From NCBI RefSeq assembly GCF_025567415.1, contig NZ_JAOQJV010000011.1:18821-82820 (forward strand): a stretch of DNA of 64,000 nucleotides. Direction: 5' to 3'. Both the position numbers and the translations under genes were made by a program. This document shows, one piece after another, positions 33,788 to 43,016 of the stretch (position 1 is the first letter of the stretch; the number at the start of each line of letters is the position of its first letter). The DNA is from Claveliimonas ammoniilytica. Its GTDB lineage: Bacteria; Bacillota; Clostridia; Lachnospirales; Lachnospiraceae. Below the pieces are notes generated by a model. The model was not told the DNA's origin and did no database searches. It worked only from the letters and a program-made list of their open reading frames with translations.

Positions 33788-33818
33788 ATGGGTGCTTTGG
33801 TGAGAAGCACCCATTTTT
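33788..33818 (+). terminator. Terminator of metK
   Basis: The 10-bp stem ATGGGTGCTT/AAGCACCCAT is followed by TTTTTG. Confidence 0.9.
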
Positions 33819-33861
33819 GTGCTATGATAAGAATAACTTTTAGATAAAGAGGTTATTGATT

Positions 33862-35358
33862 ATGAAGCTGAAGACGAGACTGGTGGTAGCATTTCTTACA
33901 GTCGTGATCTTGCCGGTTATTCTATCGGGAAGTGTTATATTTGCGGTGGGAAAGTACCAGATGAATTGTATAGAAAAGACATATGGTATCAGTGAGACTT
34001 CGGTAGAGAGCCTGTCTAACTCAATCAAGACACTTGGACAGTTGACGACGAAGCCGTACAGAGAACTGTGTGATGAGATCGACCGGACACCACAGAAGAT
34101 GGAAGATGCGGCATTTCTGGAGAAGATTAATCAGGAACTGGAAGAGAAGAAGTCTTATCTGTTGGTGCGCAGGAATGACATGATGGCATATGTGGGTACA
34201 GATTATGATGAAGCAGAAGCAGTGATCAGCCAGTTGCCGAAATATGATGAGAACAGAACTCCATCGGAGAATAGTATTTATCTTGGCGGTGAAGCACAGG
34301 CACTTGTAAAGCAGATTGATTTTCAGTATGAAGATGGTGAAGAGGGCAGTGCATTTCTTGTTACGGATGTGGGAACTGTGATGCCGGAAGTACGTGCGAT
34401 GGCGAGAGAAATTGTAATCATTGTGGTATTGATCCTGCTTTTTACAATCGCAGCACTGATCGTGTGGATATACAGAGCAGTCATGGGACCGGTGGCAAAG
34501 ATCCAGAAGGCTGCGGAGAATATTAAGAATGGCAATCTGGATTTTGAGATGCCAAAAGCTGATAATGATGAATTTGGTCAGGTATATCAGAACTTTGAAG
34601 ATATGCGAATACGTCTGAAAGAGAGCGCGGAAGAGAAGATCCAGTTTGATAAAGAGAATAAGGAACTGATCAGCAATATCTCTCACGATCTGAAGACACC
34701 TGTGACCACGATTAAGGGCTATGCAGAAGGTATTATGGATGGCGTGGCAGATACACCGGAAAAGATTGACAAGTATGTACGGACGATCTACAACAAGGCG
34801 AATGAGATGAACACGCTGATCAATGAGCTAACGTTATATTCTAAGATCGATACGAACCGTATTCCGTATAATTTTAATACCATCCCGGTCAATGCATATT
34901 TTGACGATTGCGCAGAAGAACTTTCTATGGAACTTGAGTCTAAGAATGTGGAATTTGGATATTTTAATTACGTAGAAGGCGATGTGAAGATCATTGCAGA
35001 TGCAGAGCAGATTAAGAGAGTGATCCACAATATTATTAATAATTCACTCAAATATATGGACAAAGCGAAAGGCATGATCAATCTGCGTGTGAAGGATGTA
35101 GGAGATTTTGTACAGGTAGAACTGGAAGATAATGGTAAAGGTATCGCAGCGAAGGACCTGACGAAGATATTCGAACGATTCTATCGGACAGATGCATCTC
35201 GTAATTCCTCGAAGGGAGGAAGCGGCATTGGCTTGTCTATTGTAAAGAAAATTGTTGAGGAGCATGGTGGCAAGATCTGGGCGACCAGCCGGGAAGGCAC
35301 TGGTACGACCATGTACTTTGTATTAAGAAAATATCAGGAGGTACCGATTCATGAGTAA
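33862..35358 (+). CDS. Sensor histidine kinase (HAMP-containing)
   Basis: This 498-residue membrane kinase has a first helix at about residues 8-30, an extracytoplasmic sensor region to about 178, a second helix (IIVVLILLFTIAALIVWI), then HAMP, HisKA with the phospho-acceptor His in NISHDLKTPVTT, and the ATPase domain (N box HNIINNSLKY, G box DNGKGI, GGSGIGLSIV). The start is ATG 33862, after AGAGG; a TTG at 33856 is less likely. It overlaps the response regulator gene by 8 bp. The signal is unknown. Confidence 0.92.
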   Translation: MKLKTRLVVAFLTVVILPVILSGSVIFAVGKYQMNCIEKTYGISETSVESLSNSIKTLGQLTTKPYRELCDEIDRTPQKMEDAAFLEKINQELEEKKSYLLVRRNDMMAYVGTDYDEAEAVISQLPKYDENRTPSENSIYLGGEAQALVKQIDFQYEDGEEGSAFLVTDVGTVMPEVRAMAREIVIIVVLILLFTIAALIVWIYRAVMGPVAKIQKAAENIKNGNLDFEMPKADNDEFGQVYQNFEDMRIRLKESAEEKIQFDKENKELISNISHDLKTPVTTIKGYAEGIMDGVADTPEKIDKYVRTIYNKANEMNTLINELTLYSKIDTNRIPYNFNTIPVNAYFDDCAEELSMELESKNVEFGYFNYVEGDVKIIADAEQIKRVIHNIINNSLKYMDKAKGMINLRVKDVGDFVQVELEDNGKGIAAKDLTKIFERFYRTDASRNSSKGGSGIGLSIVKKIVEEHGGKIWATSREGTGTTMYFVLRKYQEVPIHE

Positions 35359-36040
35359 GATATTAATAGTAGAGGATGAAGTGGCAATTGCAGATTTGGA
35401 AAAGGATTATCTGGAACTGTCCGGGTTTGATGTAGAAGTGGCGAATGACGGACTGGTCGGTTACCAGAAAGCGATGGAAGAGGACTATAATCTGGTAATT
35501 CTGGATCTGATGCTTCCGGGAATGGATGGATTTGAAATCTGCCGCAAGCTTCGGGAAGAGAAGAATACACCGATCATCATGGTATCTGCGAAGAAAGATG
35601 ATATTGATAAGATCCGGGGTCTTGGCCTGGGAGCTGATGATTATATGACCAAACCGTTCAGTCCCAGTGAACTGGTGGCAAGAGTTAAGGCACATCTGTC
35701 ACGATATGAGAGACTGATCGGAAGCGCAGCGGAGGTGAATAAGGTCATTGAGATCCGCGGTCTGAAGATCGATACAACGGCTAGAAGAGTGTGGGTTAAC
35801 GGCCAGGAGAAAGCATTTACCACAAAAGAATTTGATCTGCTTACATTTCTTGCAAGTCATCCAAATCATGTGTATACTAAGGATGAACTGTTCAGCGAGA
35901 TCTGGGATATGGAATCCATCGGAGATATAGCGACGGTGACGGTTCATATCAAGAAAATCCGTGAGAAGATCGAGATGGATACATCCAACCCTCAGTATAT
36001 TGAGACAATCTGGGGTGTAGGATACAGATTCAAGATGTAG
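35351..36040 (+). CDS. OmpR-family response regulator
   Basis: The receiver domain (1-120) has phospho-Asp at about residue 52 (VILDLMLPGMDGFE) and Lys in MTKPFSP. The winged-helix DNA-binding domain (about 130-229) ends TIWGVGYRFKM. It begins inside the kinase gene after AGGAGG, so the pair is translationally coupled. Target genes are not evident nearby. Confidence 0.94.
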   Translation: MSKILIVEDEVAIADLEKDYLELSGFDVEVANDGLVGYQKAMEEDYNLVILDLMLPGMDGFEICRKLREEKNTPIIMVSAKKDDIDKIRGLGLGADDYMTKPFSPSELVARVKAHLSRYERLIGSAAEVNKVIEIRGLKIDTTARRVWVNGQEKAFTTKEFDLLTFLASHPNHVYTKDELFSEIWDMESIGDIATVTVHIKKIREKIEMDTSNPQYIETIWGVGYRFKM

Positions 36041-36117
36041 CAATAGTTCTGATAACAGTTATTCGGGCGGGTTCCAACAGGAATCCGCTTATTTATTTGA
36101 AGATTTAGGAGAATACT

Positions 36118-36921
36118 ATGATTACCAGTACATCCAATGCAAAGGTAAAAAGACTTGTGAATTTGAGAAAGAAAAGGAAAGCCAGAGATACAGAAAAGGT
36201 ATTTCTTACAGAAGGACTTCGGATGTTCGAGGAAGTGCCGGAGGACAGACTTCTGGAAATCTATGTGACCGAACATTTCTATAAAAAGGAAAAAGCACTG
36301 GTGGATGCAAAGCATAAGAAGAGCGGATGCCAGATGGAGGTGCTGACGGATACCGTGATGAATTTTGTGTCGGATACCAAGACGCCTCAGGGAGTGTTAT
36401 GTGTGGTGACACAGGAGAATCAGGGAGAAGCGTGGCTTGAAAAGGAACTTAAAGCACCGGAACAGGTACCACTTATCATGCTGTTAGATAATCTTCAGGA
36501 TCCGGGGAATATGGGGACGATCCTGCGGACTGCGGAAGCGGCAGCAGTAACAGGGATTATCATGAGCTCCGACTGTGTGGATGTGTATAATCCGAAGGTT
36601 ATTCGTTCAACGATGGGATCTATATTTCGCGTGCCGTTTGTGTATGTAGAGAACGTAACGGATGTGATTCGGCAGATGAAAGAGCATGGTATCCGTACTT
36701 ATGCAACACACCTGGCAGGAGAGCTTGCCTACGATGAGCCGGATTATCGCACACCGTCAGCATTTTTTGTGGGAAATGAGGGCAACGGTCTCAGAGATCA
36801 GGTGGCTGAACTTGCGGATATATACATTAAGATTCCAATGGCAGGTCAGGTGGAATCTCTGAATGCGGCGATCGCAGCTACGGTAGTGATGTTTGAAGCG
36901 GGGCGCCAACGTCGGCATTGA
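36118..36921 (+). CDS. TrmH-family RNA 2'-O-methyltransferase
   Basis: This SPOUT-class methyltransferase has 267 residues. The N-terminal substrate-binding domain (about 1-100, starting ITSTSNAKVKRLVNLRKKRK) is followed by the catalytic domain with LLDNLQDPGNMGTILRTAEA, FFVGNEGNGLRDQV and IPMAGQVESLNAAIAA. It resembles rRNA-modifying members (RlmB/TsnR group). The exact RNA target cannot be given. TAGGAG precedes the ATG. Confidence 0.9.
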   Translation: MITSTSNAKVKRLVNLRKKRKARDTEKVFLTEGLRMFEEVPEDRLLEIYVTEHFYKKEKALVDAKHKKSGCQMEVLTDTVMNFVSDTKTPQGVLCVVTQENQGEAWLEKELKAPEQVPLIMLLDNLQDPGNMGTILRTAEAAAVTGIIMSSDCVDVYNPKVIRSTMGSIFRVPFVYVENVTDVIRQMKEHGIRTYATHLAGELAYDEPDYRTPSAFFVGNEGNGLRDQVAELADIYIKIPMAGQVESLNAAIAATVVMFEAGRQRRH

Positions 36922-36988
36922 CTTTTGAAGTTGGAATAATTATAATGATACCAACCGTTATGGAACCATAATCGAAGGAGGGATTCTT

Positions 36989-37423
36989 ATGGAGACAATG
37001 GGATGGTTGATTATATTTATTGTACTCATTGTGATCGAACTTCTGACCATGGGACTTACAACGATCTGGTTTGCCGGAGGTGCGCTGGCGGCGCTTCTGA
37101 TGTCAGTGTTAGGCTTTGGGATGCCGGTACAGGTTGTAGTATTTATCATCGTATCGGTTCTGCTGTTGGTACTGACGAGACCGATTGCGGTGAAGTATTT
37201 TAACCAGAACAGACAGAAAACGAATGTGGAAAGCCTGATCGGGCAGCAGGCATTGGTGCTGGAAGATGTGGATACGCTGCATGCAGCAGGACAGGTAAAA
37301 GTAAACGGGCAGATCTGGTCGGCGAAGACAGAAGAGACGTCTGGTTTCATTGCAAAAGATACGGTTGTGATGATCCGGGGAATCCAGGGAGTTAAGTTGA
37401 TTGTAAAGGCAAAGGAGGATTAG
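36989..37423 (+). CDS. NfeD-like membrane protein
   Basis: This 144-residue protein has an N-terminal hydrophobic region with three to four helices (LIIFIVLIVIELLTMGLTTI; VVVFIIVSVLLLVL) and a C-terminal OB-fold-like domain (about 80-144, SLIGQQALVLEDVDTLHAAG). That is the short NfeD form. It lies 2 bp before an SPFH gene, the usual partner, which together are thought to organise membrane domains. GAAGGAGGG lies upstream. Confidence 0.88.
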   Translation: METMGWLIIFIVLIVIELLTMGLTTIWFAGGALAALLMSVLGFGMPVQVVVFIIVSVLLLVLTRPIAVKYFNQNRQKTNVESLIGQQALVLEDVDTLHAAGQVKVNGQIWSAKTEETSGFIAKDTVVMIRGIQGVKLIVKAKED

Positions 37424-37425
37424 TT

Positions 37426-38370
37426 ATGGTGGCAGGTATTTTCAGTATGTTAGGAATTTTGGTTCTTTTGATTGTGATTGGAGTTGTAGTATCCTGTGTG
37501 CGTATTGTACGGCAGGCACAGGCATTAGTAATAGAGAGACTCGGTGCTTATCAGGCAACCTGGGGAACAGGACTTCATGTGAAGCTGCCGATCGTTGACC
37601 GTGTGGCAAGACGTGTGGATCTGAAGGAGCAGGTAGTAGACTTTGCACCACAGCCGGTAATTACCAAGGATAATGTAACAATGCGTATTGATACGGTTGT
37701 GTTTTATCAGATCACTGATCCGAAGATGTTCTGCTACGGTGTGGCGAATCCGATCATGGCGATTGAGAATCTGACAGCTACAACACTTCGTAATATTATC
37801 GGAGATCTGGAACTTGACCAGACACTGACTTCAAGAGAGACGATCAATACCAAGATGCGTGCTTCTTTGGATGTGGCAACAGATCCGTGGGGCATTAAGG
37901 TGAACCGGGTAGAGCTTAAGAATATTATTCCGCCGGCAGCGATCCAGGATGCGATGGAGAAACAGATGAAAGCTGAGCGTGAGAGACGTGAGGCAATCCT
38001 TCGTGCAGAAGGCGAGAAGAAGTCTACGATCCTGGTGGCAGAAGGACATAAGGAATCTGCAATCCTCGATGCAGAGGCTGAGAAGCAGGCAGCAATTCTG
38101 CGCGCGGAAGCGGAGAAGGAAAAGATGATCAAAGAAGCAGAAGGTCAGGCAGAGGCTATTTTGAAAGTACAGCAGGCCAATGCAGACGGTATCCGTTTTC
38201 TGAAAGAAGCAGGAGCAGATGAGGCAGTGCTTACAATGAAGAGCCTGGAAGCATTTGCCAAGGCAGCAGATGGTAAGGCTACTAAGATCATTATTCCATC
38301 TGAAATTCAGGGGATCGCCGGACTGGTGAAATCTGTGACTGAGATCGGAAAAGATACGACAGAAGAATAA
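37426..38370 (+). CDS. SPFH/Band 7 (stomatin/QmcA-like) protein
   Basis: One N-terminal membrane helix (about residues 5-25) is followed by the SPFH domain (about 28-190; AQALVIERLGAYQATWGTGL, RETINTKMRASLDVATDPWG). A long Ala/Glu/Lys coiled coil (about 185-275) follows, with repeating units such as ILVAEGHKESAILDAEAEKQ. It pairs with the upstream NfeD-like protein and probably forms large membrane rings or microdomains. Confidence 0.92.
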   Translation: MVAGIFSMLGILVLLIVIGVVVSCVRIVRQAQALVIERLGAYQATWGTGLHVKLPIVDRVARRVDLKEQVVDFAPQPVITKDNVTMRIDTVVFYQITDPKMFCYGVANPIMAIENLTATTLRNIIGDLELDQTLTSRETINTKMRASLDVATDPWGIKVNRVELKNIIPPAAIQDAMEKQMKAERERREAILRAEGEKKSTILVAEGHKESAILDAEAEKQAAILRAEAEKEKMIKEAEGQAEAILKVQQANADGIRFLKEAGADEAVLTMKSLEAFAKAADGKATKIIIPSEIQGIAGLVKSVTEIGKDTTEE

Positions 38371-38395
38371 AACATAAAGAAAAGAGGAAAAAGAC

Positions 38396-39331
38396 ATGGA
38401 TTTAAAGGGACGCAGTTTTTTGAAATTACTTGATTTTACACCGGAGGAGATTATTTATCTCGTAGATCTGGCGCAGGAGCTGAAAGAGAAGAGAAAGAAA
38501 GGCATCAGAGGCAACAGCTTGAAGGATAAGAACATCGCACTTATTTTCGAAAAGCCGTCTACCAGAACCAGATGTTCATTCACTATCGGAGCACAGGAAG
38601 AGGGCGCTCTGGCAACTTACCTTGCAGGAAGCGAACTGCAGCTTGGTGAGAAAGAGAGTATCGAAGATACAGCCCGTGTACTGGGAAGAATGTTTGATGG
38701 TATCGAATACCGTGGCTTTGACCATTCTTATGTAGAAGAACTGGCTAAACACAGTGGTGTACCTGTCTGGAACGGACTGACAGATCAGTGGCACCCGACA
38801 CAGCCGTTAGCAACAATGCTGACACTGAAAGAGCACTTCGGATACCTGAAGGGATTGAAGGTAGTGTATCTTGGAGATGGACGTAACAACGTAGCGAACA
38901 GTCTGATGGTTGCCTGCGCAAAGGTTGGTATTGATGTTGCAATTTCAGCTCCGAAGCAGTTGTGGCCGGAAACATGGTTAGTAGAGACCTGTGAGAAGCT
39001 GGCGAAAGAAGCAGGATCTACCGTAACAGTATCTGATAAGCTGGATGTAGTAGAAGGCGCTGATATGCTGTATACAGACGTGTGGTATTCTATGGGTGAG
39101 GAAAGAAAAGAGCAGGAGCGTATCCGTCTTGCAGTGCCTTACCAGATCAACAGTGCGCTGATGGCAAGAACAGGTAAAGATACTACAATTTTCTCGCACT
39201 GTCTGCCAGCTAACAAAGGAAAAGAAGTAACTGAGGAAGTATTTGAAAGTGAAGCATCCAAAGTGTTTGATGAGGCAGAGAACCGCCTGCATACGATCAA
39301 AGCAATTATGGTGGCTACACTGGGTGAATAA
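38396..39331 (+). CDS. argF: Ornithine carbamoyltransferase
   Basis: This enzyme makes citrulline from ornithine and carbamoyl phosphate. The 311-residue protein has the carbamoyl-phosphate motif STRTRCSF, the HPTQPLATMLT block and the HCLPANKG motif with the catalytic Cys. It may serve arginine synthesis or breakdown; no other arg or arc genes are adjacent. AGAGGAAAA lies upstream, and birA starts at the very next base after the stop. Confidence 0.95.
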   Translation: MDLKGRSFLKLLDFTPEEIIYLVDLAQELKEKRKKGIRGNSLKDKNIALIFEKPSTRTRCSFTIGAQEEGALATYLAGSELQLGEKESIEDTARVLGRMFDGIEYRGFDHSYVEELAKHSGVPVWNGLTDQWHPTQPLATMLTLKEHFGYLKGLKVVYLGDGRNNVANSLMVACAKVGIDVAISAPKQLWPETWLVETCEKLAKEAGSTVTVSDKLDVVEGADMLYTDVWYSMGEERKEQERIRLAVPYQINSALMARTGKDTTIFSHCLPANKGKEVTEEVFESEASKVFDEAENRLHTIKAIMVATLGE

Positions 39332-40312
39332 ATGAAAAAAGAAATATTATCCATGCTCCGCAGTGCGGAGGGATATGTATCAGGACAGCAGCTCTGTAAC
39401 CAGTTAAAGGTTTCCAGAACTGCTGTCTGGAAAGTAATAGAACAGTTGAAAGCGGAAGGGTATGATATAGAAGCGGTGCATGGCAAAGGCTATCATCTGG
39501 TCAGTGTTCCGGATGTGATATCGCAGGCAGAGATTGAGAGTCGTCTGCAGACGAAATGGGCCGGATGCAGCGTTTTTTATTGTCCAGTCATAGATTCTAC
39601 TAATGTGAAGGCAAAGCGACTTGCTGAAGAGGGAGTATCTCACGGTACTCTGGTAGTAGCAGGTCATCAATCTGCCGGGAAAGGAAGACGCGGTAGGGTC
39701 TGGGAGTCACCGGAAGGTACCGGGATTTATATGACGTTAATTCTGAGACCGGGTATCAAGCCGGAACAGGCGCCGATGCTTACGGTATTGATGGCGCAGA
39801 GCGTGGCAGATGCCATACAGACGGTGACCGGAATTACGCCGGGAATCAAGTGGCCGAATGACATTGTGATGGATGGCAGGAAGATCTGTGGAATCCTGAC
39901 TGAGATGAGTACGGAAATGACATGGATCCACTATGTGGTGATTGGTGTGGGTATTAATGTGCATCAGCAGACATTTCCAGAGGAATTGGAAGATAAGGCC
40001 TCATCGCTGGATCTGGCTGGTGCACAGTCTGTAAAGCGGGCTGAACTTGTGGCAGAAGTGATGAAGCGTTTTGAGATATATTATGAGCAATTTGAAAAAG
40101 AAGGGGATCTGTCGGTGATCTGGGAGCGGTATAACGAAATGCTTGTCAACAGAGACCGGGAGGTGCGTGTGCTGGAGCCGGGGCATGAATATACTGGACA
40201 TGCCATCGGTATTGATAAAAATGGCGAGCTTTTGGTGCGCCGGGAAAATGGGCAGGTCGAGACGATCTATGCCGGAGAGGTATCGGTAAGAGGAATATAT
40301 GGGTATGTATGA
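39332..40312 (+). CDS. birA: Biotin-[acetyl-CoA-carboxylase] ligase / biotin repressor
   Basis: An N-terminal helix-turn-helix (about 1-65, GYVSGQQLCNQLKVSRTAVW) precedes the ligase domain with the ATP-binding GKGRRGRVWESP loop and KWPNDI, then a C-terminal SH3-like part. The 326-residue product both attaches biotin to its carrier protein and can repress biotin genes. The stop codon region overlaps the next gene by 14 bp. Confidence 0.94.
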   Translation: MKKEILSMLRSAEGYVSGQQLCNQLKVSRTAVWKVIEQLKAEGYDIEAVHGKGYHLVSVPDVISQAEIESRLQTKWAGCSVFYCPVIDSTNVKAKRLAEEGVSHGTLVVAGHQSAGKGRRGRVWESPEGTGIYMTLILRPGIKPEQAPMLTVLMAQSVADAIQTVTGITPGIKWPNDIVMDGRKICGILTEMSTEMTWIHYVVIGVGINVHQQTFPEELEDKASSLDLAGAQSVKRAELVAEVMKRFEIYYEQFEKEGDLSVIWERYNEMLVNRDREVRVLEPGHEYTGHAIGIDKNGELLVRRENGQVETIYAGEVSVRGIYGYV

Positions 40313-40652
40313 TGATAAAGTTGTGCTCTGTGGAGCCAACTCCTATAACGAAAAGTATTATCTGAATCCGGATTTTGAAGGACTTCCGGATCATGTAAAA
40401 GAAGAATTAAAGATTATGTGTGTGTTGTATGTGCACGATGTCGGAGGCGTGTTAACACTCGTATTTGAAGAGAATGGCGAACTGTGCTTTGAGGTTACAT
40501 CTGAAGATTTTGATCCGACATTTGATGATATTGGCAGCCGCTTGCTGATTAAGAAGCTGCAGACAGAGAAATCGGATCTGCTGGAAGCACTTCAGATGTA
40601 TTTTCGTGTGTTTTTTTTGAATGAAGACATGGATCTGGCTGGTGAGGAATAG
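40299..40652 (+). CDS. Uncharacterised 117-residue protein (DUF6145-like)
   Basis: This small acidic protein has a conserved-looking core (DKVVLCGANSYNEKYYLNPD, VLYVHDVGGVLTLVFEENGE) and a helical C-terminus. It reminds me of the DUF6145 group, but this is from memory and not tested. The ATG at 40299 lies inside the end of birA with AAGAGGAA upstream; ATG 40305 is an alternative. It is 9 bp before coaX, so it is part of the birA-coaX-dusB operon. Confidence 0.72.
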   Translation: MGMYDDKVVLCGANSYNEKYYLNPDFEGLPDHVKEELKIMCVLYVHDVGGVLTLVFEENGELCFEVTSEDFDPTFDDIGSRLLIKKLQTEKSDLLEALQMYFRVFFLNEDMDLAGEE

Positions 40653-40661
40653 GAGGACGCT

Positions 40662-41450
40662 ATGTTACTTGCAATAGATATAGGGAATACGAATATTACG
40701 CTGGGAGTATTCGAAGACAGAGAGCTTTTGGGAAAGTTCCGTATGACAACGATGATGTCAAGAACTTCCGATGAATATGGTATTACGCTAAGAGAGCTTT
40801 TAAGGAATCAGAATATGAATCCGGATGAGATTGATGCGGTTATCGTTGCGTCTGTTGTACCGGATATTATGCATTCATTCAGTAGTGCTATTATTAAATA
40901 TTTTGGACATAAGCCGGTGATCGTGTCAGCCGGGATCAAGACTGGTATCCGAGTAGCGACAGAGAATCCGAGACAGACGGGGCCGGATCGAATTGTGGAT
41001 GCGGTTGCAGCCTATAAATTATATGGTGGACCGATTATTGTAGTAGACTTTGGAACAGCAACAACCTTTGACCTGGTAGAACCAGATGGTACTTTTGGTA
41101 TAGGTGTAACGGCACCTGGTATCCGGACATCGGCAAGAGCACTTTGGGGTGGGGCAGCGATGCTTCCGGAGATTGAGATCCGCAAGCCGGATACGATCCT
41201 TGCGAGAGAGACTATTTCCAGTATGCAGGCGGGGCTTGTATATGGATATATTGGTCAGACAGAGTATCTGATCCGCCGGTTGAAAGAAGAATCCGGGTTT
41301 ACTGATGCGAAGGTAGTAGCGACAGGTGGACTGGGCAATATCATTTATAAAGAGACAGACTCTATTGATTATTATGATCAGGATCTGACATTAAAGGGTC
41401 TGGAACTGATCTATGAGAAGAATAAAAAGATAGCCAGAGAGAGCGTGTAG
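40662..41450 (+). CDS. coaX: Type III pantothenate kinase
   Basis: CoaX catalyses the first step of coenzyme A synthesis. The 262-residue protein starts with the phosphate-binding motif AIDIGNTNITLGVF and has TGPDRIVDAVAAY, VVDFGTATTFD and ATGGLG, typical of the ASKHA-fold type III enzyme. Its ATG is preceded by AGGAGGAC. It sits in an operon with birA and dusB. Confidence 0.95.
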   Translation: MLLAIDIGNTNITLGVFEDRELLGKFRMTTMMSRTSDEYGITLRELLRNQNMNPDEIDAVIVASVVPDIMHSFSSAIIKYFGHKPVIVSAGIKTGIRVATENPRQTGPDRIVDAVAAYKLYGGPIIVVDFGTATTFDLVEPDGTFGIGVTAPGIRTSARALWGGAAMLPEIEIRKPDTILARETISSMQAGLVYGYIGQTEYLIRRLKEESGFTDAKVVATGGLGNIIYKETDSIDYYDQDLTLKGLELIYEKNKKIARESV

Positions 41451-41484
41451 GCGGAAGTGTCTGTGCGGAGTATAAGGAGTGGAC

Positions 41485-42450
41485 ATGCAGATAGGAAATG
41501 TGACAATCAAGCATCCATACATTCTGGCGCCGATGGCAGGTGTAACAGACCTGCCATTTCGTCTGCTATGCAAAGAGCAGGGCGCGGGACTGTTGTGTAT
41601 GGAAATGATCAGTGCCAAGGCATTACAGTATAAGAATAAAAATACAAAAGCACTGCTTTCGATTCATCCAGATGAATATCCGGTATCACTACAGCTCTTT
41701 GGCTCAGATCCGAAGATTATATCGGAACAGGCAAAGAAGATCGAAGAGCTGCCGTTTCAGATATTGGATATTAACATGGGCTGTCCGGTTCCAAAAGTGG
41801 TAAAAAATGGTGAGGGATCAGCACTCATGAAAAACCCGAAGCTTGTATATAATATTGTAGCCGAAACAGTGAAAGCAATTCGAAAACCTGTGACGGTAAA
41901 GATACGTAAAGGCTTTGATGAACAGTCACTAAATGCAGTAGAGATTGCAAAGGTCATAGAAGCGGCAGGGGCATCAGCAATTGCGGTACACGGAAGAACC
42001 AGAGAACAGTATTATTCCGGCAAGGCAGACTGGGAGATTATCCGACAGGTGAAAGAGGCGGTGAAGATTCCGGTTATCGGTAATGGAGATGTGACTTCGG
42101 CGAGGCTTGCAGCAGATATGCGGAAGCAGACGGGCTGTGATGGAGTGATGATCGGAAGAGGAGCGCAGGGGAATCCATGGATTTTTCATGAACTGCTGGT
42201 GTATGAAGAGACCGGACAGATTCCAGAGCGTCCAAACATTCAGCAGATATGTGATACGATACTTCGACATGCGAGACTGCAGATTGAGTTCAAGGGTGAG
42301 TATCTGGGAATCCGGGAAATGCGTAAGCACACAGCGTGGTATACCAAAGGAATGACCGGATCCGCCAGACTCAGAGACATGGTGAATCAGGTAGAGACAT
42401 ATGAAGAATTAGAAGCACTTTTGACAAAAATGATAACCGGAAACAATTGA
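41485..42450 (+). CDS. dusB: tRNA-dihydrouridine synthase
   Basis: This flavoenzyme reduces uridine to dihydrouridine in the tRNA D-loop. The 321-residue TIM-barrel protein has the FMN-binding start LAPMAGVTDLPFR, the catalytic Cys in NMGCPVPKV and VHGRTREQYYSG, GNGDV and MIGRGAQGNPWIF. I start at ATG 41485, 5 bp after AAGGAG; a GTG at 41479 overlaps that site. The greA promoter overlaps its stop codon. Confidence 0.94.
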   Translation: MQIGNVTIKHPYILAPMAGVTDLPFRLLCKEQGAGLLCMEMISAKALQYKNKNTKALLSIHPDEYPVSLQLFGSDPKIISEQAKKIEELPFQILDINMGCPVPKVVKNGEGSALMKNPKLVYNIVAETVKAIRKPVTVKIRKGFDEQSLNAVEIAKVIEAAGASAIAVHGRTREQYYSGKADWEIIRQVKEAVKIPVIGNGDVTSARLAADMRKQTGCDGVMIGRGAQGNPWIFHELLVYEETGQIPERPNIQQICDTILRHARLQIEFKGEYLGIREMRKHTAWYTKGMTGSARLRDMVNQVETYEELEALLTKMITGNN

Positions 42451-42475
42451 CAGAAATGATTCAATTATGTATAAT
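42447..42475 (+). promoter_or_regulatory. Promoter of greA-lysS
   Basis: Full consensus TTGACA (42447-42452) and TATAAT (42470-42475), with a 17-bp spacer. The -35 overlaps the dusB stop codon. Confidence 0.85.
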
Positions 42476-42514
42476 TATGAAATTGCGAAAGTATAGTAAG
42501 GAGCGATGAGAAAC

Positions 42515-42997
42515 ATGGAAGAAAAGAAGAAAATTCTTACGTATGCAGGTTTAAAAGCACTGGAGGATGAGCTTGAGAATCTGAAAGTTGTTAAGCGTAA
42601 AGAAGTTGCTGCAAAGATAAAAGAAGCAAGAGAACAGGGCGATCTGTCAGAGAATGCAGAGTACGATGCTGCTAAGGATGAACAGCGCGATATCGAGGCA
42701 AGAATCGATGAGCTGGAGCAGATTCTGAAGAATGCAGAAGTTGTAGTAGAGGATGAAGTAGACTCTGATAAGATTAACATCGGATGTACAGTAGCTGTAT
42801 ATGATGAAGAGTTTGATGAAGAGATTGAATTCAAAATCGTAGGATCTACAGAGGCTAACAGCCTTCAGGGCAAGATTTCCAACGAATCTCCGGTTGGAAA
42901 GGCGCTTCTCGGACGTGAAGTCGGCGATGAAGTAGTCGTAGAGACACAGGCAGGAGATATTACCTATAAAGTATTGAAGATTGAGAGATCTATTTAA
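42515..42997 (+). CDS. greA: Transcription elongation factor GreA
   Basis: GreA rescues backtracked RNA polymerase by inducing transcript cleavage. The 160-residue protein has the N-terminal coiled coil with the acidic tip (EQGDLSENAEYDAAKDEQ) and the C-terminal globular domain (GKALLGREVGDEVVVETQAG). AAGGAG at 42498-42503 fits ATG 42515 (11 bp) better than ATG 42506 (2 bp). lysS follows after 19 bp. Confidence 0.95.
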   Translation: MEEKKKILTYAGLKALEDELENLKVVKRKEVAAKIKEAREQGDLSENAEYDAAKDEQRDIEARIDELEQILKNAEVVVEDEVDSDKINIGCTVAVYDEEFDEEIEFKIVGSTEANSLQGKISNESPVGKALLGREVGDEVVVETQAGDITYKVLKIERSI

Positions 42998-43016
42998 GAG
43001 ATAAGGAGTAAGGAAA